In this document: positions 59,358-64,000 of the stretch, piece by piece
How the letters are laid out: each line of letters begins with the position of its first letter
Numbering within the stretch: the first letter of the stretch is position 1
Source of the DNA: Odobenus rosmarus divergens
Lineage: Eukaryota; Chordata; Mammalia; Carnivora; Odobenidae
Direction of reading: 5' to 3'
Assembly (NCBI RefSeq): GCF_000321225.1
Contig: NW_004450303.1
Location: 1,841,973-1,905,972, forward strand
Length of the DNA stretch: 64,000 nucleotides
Notes under the pieces: generated by a model
What the model saw: the letters and a program-made list of their open reading frames with translations, nothing else
The model's database searches: none
What the model was told of the DNA's origin: nothing
Made by a program: the position numbers and the translations under genes

Positions 59358-60839
59358 AAATTGGACATCTTAGCATCTCAGGAGTGGCAATTTGGCCCAA
59401 GTCTAATGGAATCAGAGGTATTTCAGAGCTAACAGATTTTTTTTCTTCTCATACAACTATACCAAGCAAAACGTTGTCTTTTCTATTTTTTTCTTCCTTA
59501 AAATATATGTATTCATATTGATATATGTTTTACACACATAAATATATACCGTTTGGGGCTCACATGACAGGAGTAAACGAAACTTTAAGTGTATGTTAGG
59601 CAATCAGTAATTCATCTTAGTTAATTTCCAATGACGATTAGTACTTTTCTAATTCCAAGAGCGACATCAAATTAATAGAATTTGAGGCTCACTGAGTTAT
59701 CATAGCAGGATATCCAATCCAGGCCTCAGGAATTGGCATAACTAGAAAAAATTCAATATCATCTCCCCAGTCATGGGCAAAGGCAGACCTCCATCCCACC
59801 CATTCTTTAACCAAGTGCACAACTGGCTTAGAGCTAAGAGTGGTCTCTACAGGAGCAACAGGTCTCAGCTTGCCTTAAAAATCCAATGACCATCCACAGG
59901 CCAGTGGGGAGCAAGAATAAGCACCACAAAAAAATGGGGAAGATTCTTGGGGTCTTGGAATAAAAGTGGGAAAATACTGGAGGTCAACTAAGTGATCCAG
60001 ACTGATGCCAGAATGCATTCTGGAGCTCGGAATTTGGTTTTTTTCATTTGCAGACAGGCAGTAGTTAAGAACAAGAGCCAATATTCTCCCAAGTGTCCTG
60101 ACAATGTAATGTTAGCAGTAGATCTTGGCTGGCCCTGTCCCAAACTCTGAGAAGTACCACACTGCTTAAAGGTAAGTAGTTCCTTACATTCACAATATTT
60201 TTAGTAGCCTAAATGGCATCAGTCAGTCTTAGATTTTGTGAGCAACCTATCTTGGTTTGGGTAGTCGCAAGATAAGTGCTCCTGTGCTTTCCTCCAGCCT
60301 CCGTAGCCAAATACTTTCTCCACGTTTTTTATTTCACAATTATCTCTTTACATTTTTTGATCTACTTGAGTTATCCTTCGTCCTGTTAATTTTGAGATTC
60401 AGGAATTGACCAGCTTAGATTTCCAAAATCTGTTTTTGTCTAATCAACAACCCTGTAATATTTGGCTAAACCACCTCTCACCTCAGATTTTTTCCCTTTT
60501 CACTGTGATGTGCGTAACTTTTTCTGTTGAGCCTCTCTTGCCCATGATGCATATTTGTTGATCAATTTCTGGGTAAGATGGCCTATTCTTTAGGCCTGTT
60601 AGGGAGAAAGACTAACATAAAAAGGTAATTTCAGAAGGAGCTTAACTTTCCAACTCAATCCCTAAAACGGGAAGGACAAGTCAGTTTTTTCCAGTCTTGT
60701 TTTAGACCCACGTCATCCAGAACTAATTACACATACCCAGGCTTTTGCCTATGCTTTTTTGCCAGAATTGCCTACAGGTTTGCAGGGCTAGGTATTAGCT
60801 ACTAAGTAATTTGTGTTAATTTGTGGATATGTGAGAAAA

Positions 60840-60955
60840 TTCTCTTTCTCTCCCCCCGCGCTCTCTTCCTCTCCCTCCCCAGTTCTCTCTCTAGTTCCCT
60901 TGCTTTTTTTTTTTTTTTCTCCGTTTCTCTCTCTCTCTCTTTCTCCTGGAGAAGC
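60840..60955 (+). repeat. Polypyrimidine tract
   Basis: C/T-rich stretch with a T-run of about 16 flanked by CT-repeats (CTCTCTCTCTCTCT). Confidence 0.9.
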
Positions 60956-63029
60956 TTACTAAAGTACTTAGGGGTGAAATGACAGGATGTGTGGGATTTT
61001 CTTTAAAATTATCCAGCAAAAAAAGAAGTCTATTGGGAAGCGAATAGATGAACAAGCAAGGCAAAATGCCAATGATTTTCAAGAATCGGGTGCATAGAAA
61101 TCTTCATCATAAAAAGTATTTTCGAACGCGTTGCTTTGGAAGGTATGTGGGAACTAACAACAGGGAAAGAGAGAGCAGAAGCATGCATTTTGGTGATGTT
61201 GTAGGTATAGCTAGACAACAGCATTTTTATTTTACTTGTATCCTAGAGCTAAAATCATTATTTAGAAACACATCCTCATAGCCTATCATGTTTTGAATGG
61301 CATAATGCCTCAATAATATAATATTTACTCAAATTTTATACTTAGATTATTTATTAGCTCTTTCTTAGAGCCAGTGTGGAATAACATGAGACAAAATGCT
61401 GTATAAAATATGAGCAGATGGCACCATTTTGTCTGCCAGAATACCTCTCTCTCTCTTTTTCCCTCTGCTTTCTCTCTCTCATTTCTAAAGGTTAGAGCCC
61501 TGGTTAATTGTCTAGAGAGCTTTCTTCTTTCTCAACAGCAAAATAAAATGAACTGTTGAAATCGTACTATGATTAGTAAAATTTATAGAACGGTTTATGT
61601 TTTCAAAATGCTTACTCAAATTGGTTTAATTCTCCAAATGTACAGGAAACATATAGTCCAATTATTCATTTAACTGGATAGCAATAGAGTCCACACTGGT
61701 ATTTTTTTTTTAAAGAGAATGGAAAAGAGACACCATTAAACCACAGTCATAAGAGATGCTAGTTACCACAGCCAAAATTGCTATGTAGCAATCTGGGTTA
61801 AAAAAAAAAAATTAGTTCAATTTCTGGCATAAAGAAATAATCCTATTTAGAGGAAGTAAAATAGCCAAGGATGAAAGAACTAAAAAGTCTTAAGACACAG
61901 AAGCCACAGAACTGCAAATGTTAAGCAGGTGTCTAAGGCAGAGCTTCTCAAATGTACAAAGCATGCCCTGAGGGAGTGCTCAGCCTGAGCCCAGGAGCAC
62001 CAGGAGCCACGGGGAAACTCCTGCCTAAAAATCTTCTCAAGAGCGTCGTCTTTACTTAAAGGTTAATAGGAAGATAACAATGAAATGAAATGGGTATGTT
62101 ACAGAGTAGAATGTACAATATACAACATTTTTTAAAAACGGAGTACTTCAAGAAAACGTACTTTAACCCAAGATTGCTAACCTCCCAGATACACGTTCTC
62201 TCATGATCAGCCTGGTCTGTGTGGAAAGGTTTAAGAGGCACCAGCCTGAGGAAAGGCCTGGGTGAATGAAACTGACACCACTCTTTGAAGATCCAGAAAC
62301 TTGACTCTTTTTTGGTTCTCACAGTGATCAGATCCCCAGAGACTGACTCCCTCCAGCCAAAATGCACAGGGGCTGAGAACAATACCAGGATGGCCACTAT
62401 TAATTGTCCATGAAAACTATGACTGTCACAAAGCTCAGAAATCCACCGGTGAATAAAACCAGTACTTTGGGCCTCAGAATGCTATGCATGTGCCCAGTGT
62501 TCATTGAGAATCCCTCTATTGACTCTGCACGATAAATCACTGTCCAGGGGAACAGAAAAATGTAAAATCCATATTGTCAGCACATTGTCTCCAGGTAAGC
62601 AGACTATGTGGGAGTCAGAAATTTGTTTGATGAACATGCAATCACAACAAAGACAAAGAGACTATTTAAGGACATCGGGGATGCCAGAGGGCTTGGTTTG
62701 CCAGAAAGAATAACACTTGAAGTCTGTTGGCTACAAACTCCCACCTTCAGCTCCATCCTAAGGACAAGCCCACCATTGAGACTGGGAATTTTACCCATAC
62801 GTAGGTGGTTACTCTGGGCAGCATTTGGATGGCATGTCCCACCCTCATTTCTTAGTCGCCCTTTCTGTCCTTCCATTACTGACAACCCCTTCTATTCAAC
62901 ACATCTTTTTTTTTTTTTATGCTGCTCCATGGAGTGGGTCATTGTAGAGTTTTGCTGCCCATCCTGTCTCCTTCTGGTGACTTTACATAGCTGTCATCTG
63001 ACCTGTCAACTATTCATTCTTATTCACCT

Positions 63030-63120
63030 TTTCTCATTCAGCAAATATTAATGGACCAGGCACTGTACTTGTCACAATGGATGAATGGTGAGTACATGAG
63101 ACACAGTTTTTGTTCTCATG
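63030..63120 (-). repeat. L2-like 3' end, antisense
   Basis: CATTCAGCAAATATTAATGG then CAGGCACTGTACTTGTCACA. Confidence 0.6.
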
Positions 63121-63599
63121 TGGCTTAGGGACTAGGGAGCTATAATAAGAGCAAGCTGTTTTCATTATTTTGAAGAAGAGACACCTCACTCACAACATAC
63201 CTACAAAATCCTAGAGTTCTTGAAAGCCTCTTCCATGGCACAACGACTTCTGATGACGAGCCCATGTCTCCACAACAATAACACGGCAGGCCCTGGTGTT
63301 CTTCTATACTCCCAGGGACTAGCCTGTGCATCTCCCAAAAAGAGGAAATCTACAGTTCTTCCCCTTATATTAATAGGCTACCTGATGTAAGTGCATAAAA
63401 AGGAGCATATAAGATGCCACATGGCAACAACATCCAAATTAAAATTTAAGAAAATGAATAAAGTACTCAATTCCACAGACTCAAGCTGAGCTCATTCTGC
63501 TGCACGAAGGCCTGATGGGCAATGTTGAGGCAAGCACAAGGTCAAATAGGAAATGATGGTTGTTCTCAGGGCCTTATAGGTTAGCACATGTCCTAAGTT

Positions 63600-63810
63600 C
63601 TTCTGAATTCCCAGACACCTCTGTTCAAATCCCAGCTCCAATATTTACTGGATATGTCAGAATCAGGAAAGTTTTTTAATCTCTGTTTGCTCAGTAGTAG
63701 AATGAGAGTGATAGTCCCTACATTATAGAGTTTGTTGAGGATTCCCTGTCATGATTCATGTAAAGCTCTTACCTTAATGTCTGGCACATGGCAAGTAACC
63801 AACAGAAGTC
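63600..63810 (+). repeat. MIR-like ancient SINE, sense
   Basis: TTCAAATCCCAGCTCCAATA, TTAATCTCTGTTTGCTCAGT and ATGTCTGGCACATGGCAAGT in MIR order. Confidence 0.72.
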
Positions 63811-64000
63811 ACCTGTTCATACAGCAGGGTCCTAAGAGTGGCGGTAGGAGTACTAGCAGTAACTTGCACATTTAAATCAACAGCTAAGAGTAAATGGAGT
63901 TTTTGTTGTTGTTGTTAACTGGCTCCAGATATCTCAAAGCCAGATGAAGGCAGAATTACCCAAAGACATAAATCTGTGTCTGCTAGAGTTATTGATAATT

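Larger units (their letters stand above)
53963..64000 (+). other. GALNTL6: Partial downstream intron of GALNTL6
   Basis: Starts with donor GTGAGG and runs off the window. Only one SINE plus a few ancient fragments are recognisable, so it is the least repeat-rich part. 53963-56400, 57350-59170 and 59375-63030 hold no element I can name. The longest frame in the window (166 codons, minus, 54753-55253) lies here without a domain. Confidence 0.8.

Noticed and set aside
1..64000. CRISPR arrays, operons, phage or plasmid features
   Set aside because: The sequence is a mammalian nuclear intron landscape; direct repeats found are target duplications, microsatellites or dispersed SINE/L1 copies.

Overview
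The window is a stretch of carnivore nuclear DNA, most likely from an arctoid caniform (the bear, seal and weasel side of the order). The main evidence is about 22 copies of the tRNA-Lys-derived carnivore SINE (CAN-SINE), recognisable by a GGCGCCTGGGTGGCTCAG-type head, a pyrimidine-rich middle and an AAATAAATAAAATCTTT tail. Several copies of a carnivore L1 3' end are also present. The species is not identified. There are no bacterial operons, CRISPR arrays, phage genes or functional RNA genes.

One protein-coding gene crosses the window on the + strand. Three internal exons, at 4214-4331, 26239-26346 and 53741-53962, encode 149 whole codons plus one split codon. They form a continuous piece of a polypeptide N-acetylgalactosaminyltransferase: the end of the catalytic domain (WGGEQYE motif, metal-binding His in RVGHIYRK, flexible loop) and the linker to the lectin domain. 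The sequence fits GALNTL6 better than its closest paralogue GALNT10. The first exon, promoter, stop codon and poly(A) site lie outside the window. The introns are about 21.9 and 27.4 kb, consistent with the very large GALNTL6 locus.

Layout: 1-4213 is upstream intron with an L1 3' end, an old L1 and two SINEs. The first full intron (4332-26238) holds an old L1 broken up by SINEs and an LTR (about 11.4-15.4 kb), a carnivore L1 tail (18.9-19.9 kb) and a nested SINE/L1 cluster (20.3-21.0 kb). The second (26347-53740) has a 9-kb pile-up of L1 pieces in both orientations (37.2-46.1 kb), including a very similar inverted duplication. The last intron part (53963-64000) is comparatively poor in repeats.

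No new multi-gene system is present. The observations most worth following are the inverted duplication inside an old L1 (40.96-44.05 kb), an unidentified 776-bp insert with a perfect 17-bp target duplication (38.2-38.9 kb), two sites where a second element landed in the target duplication of the first, and an insertion consisting of little more than an A-tract (25.97 kb). All repeat family names come from reading the sequence by eye, not from a database search.
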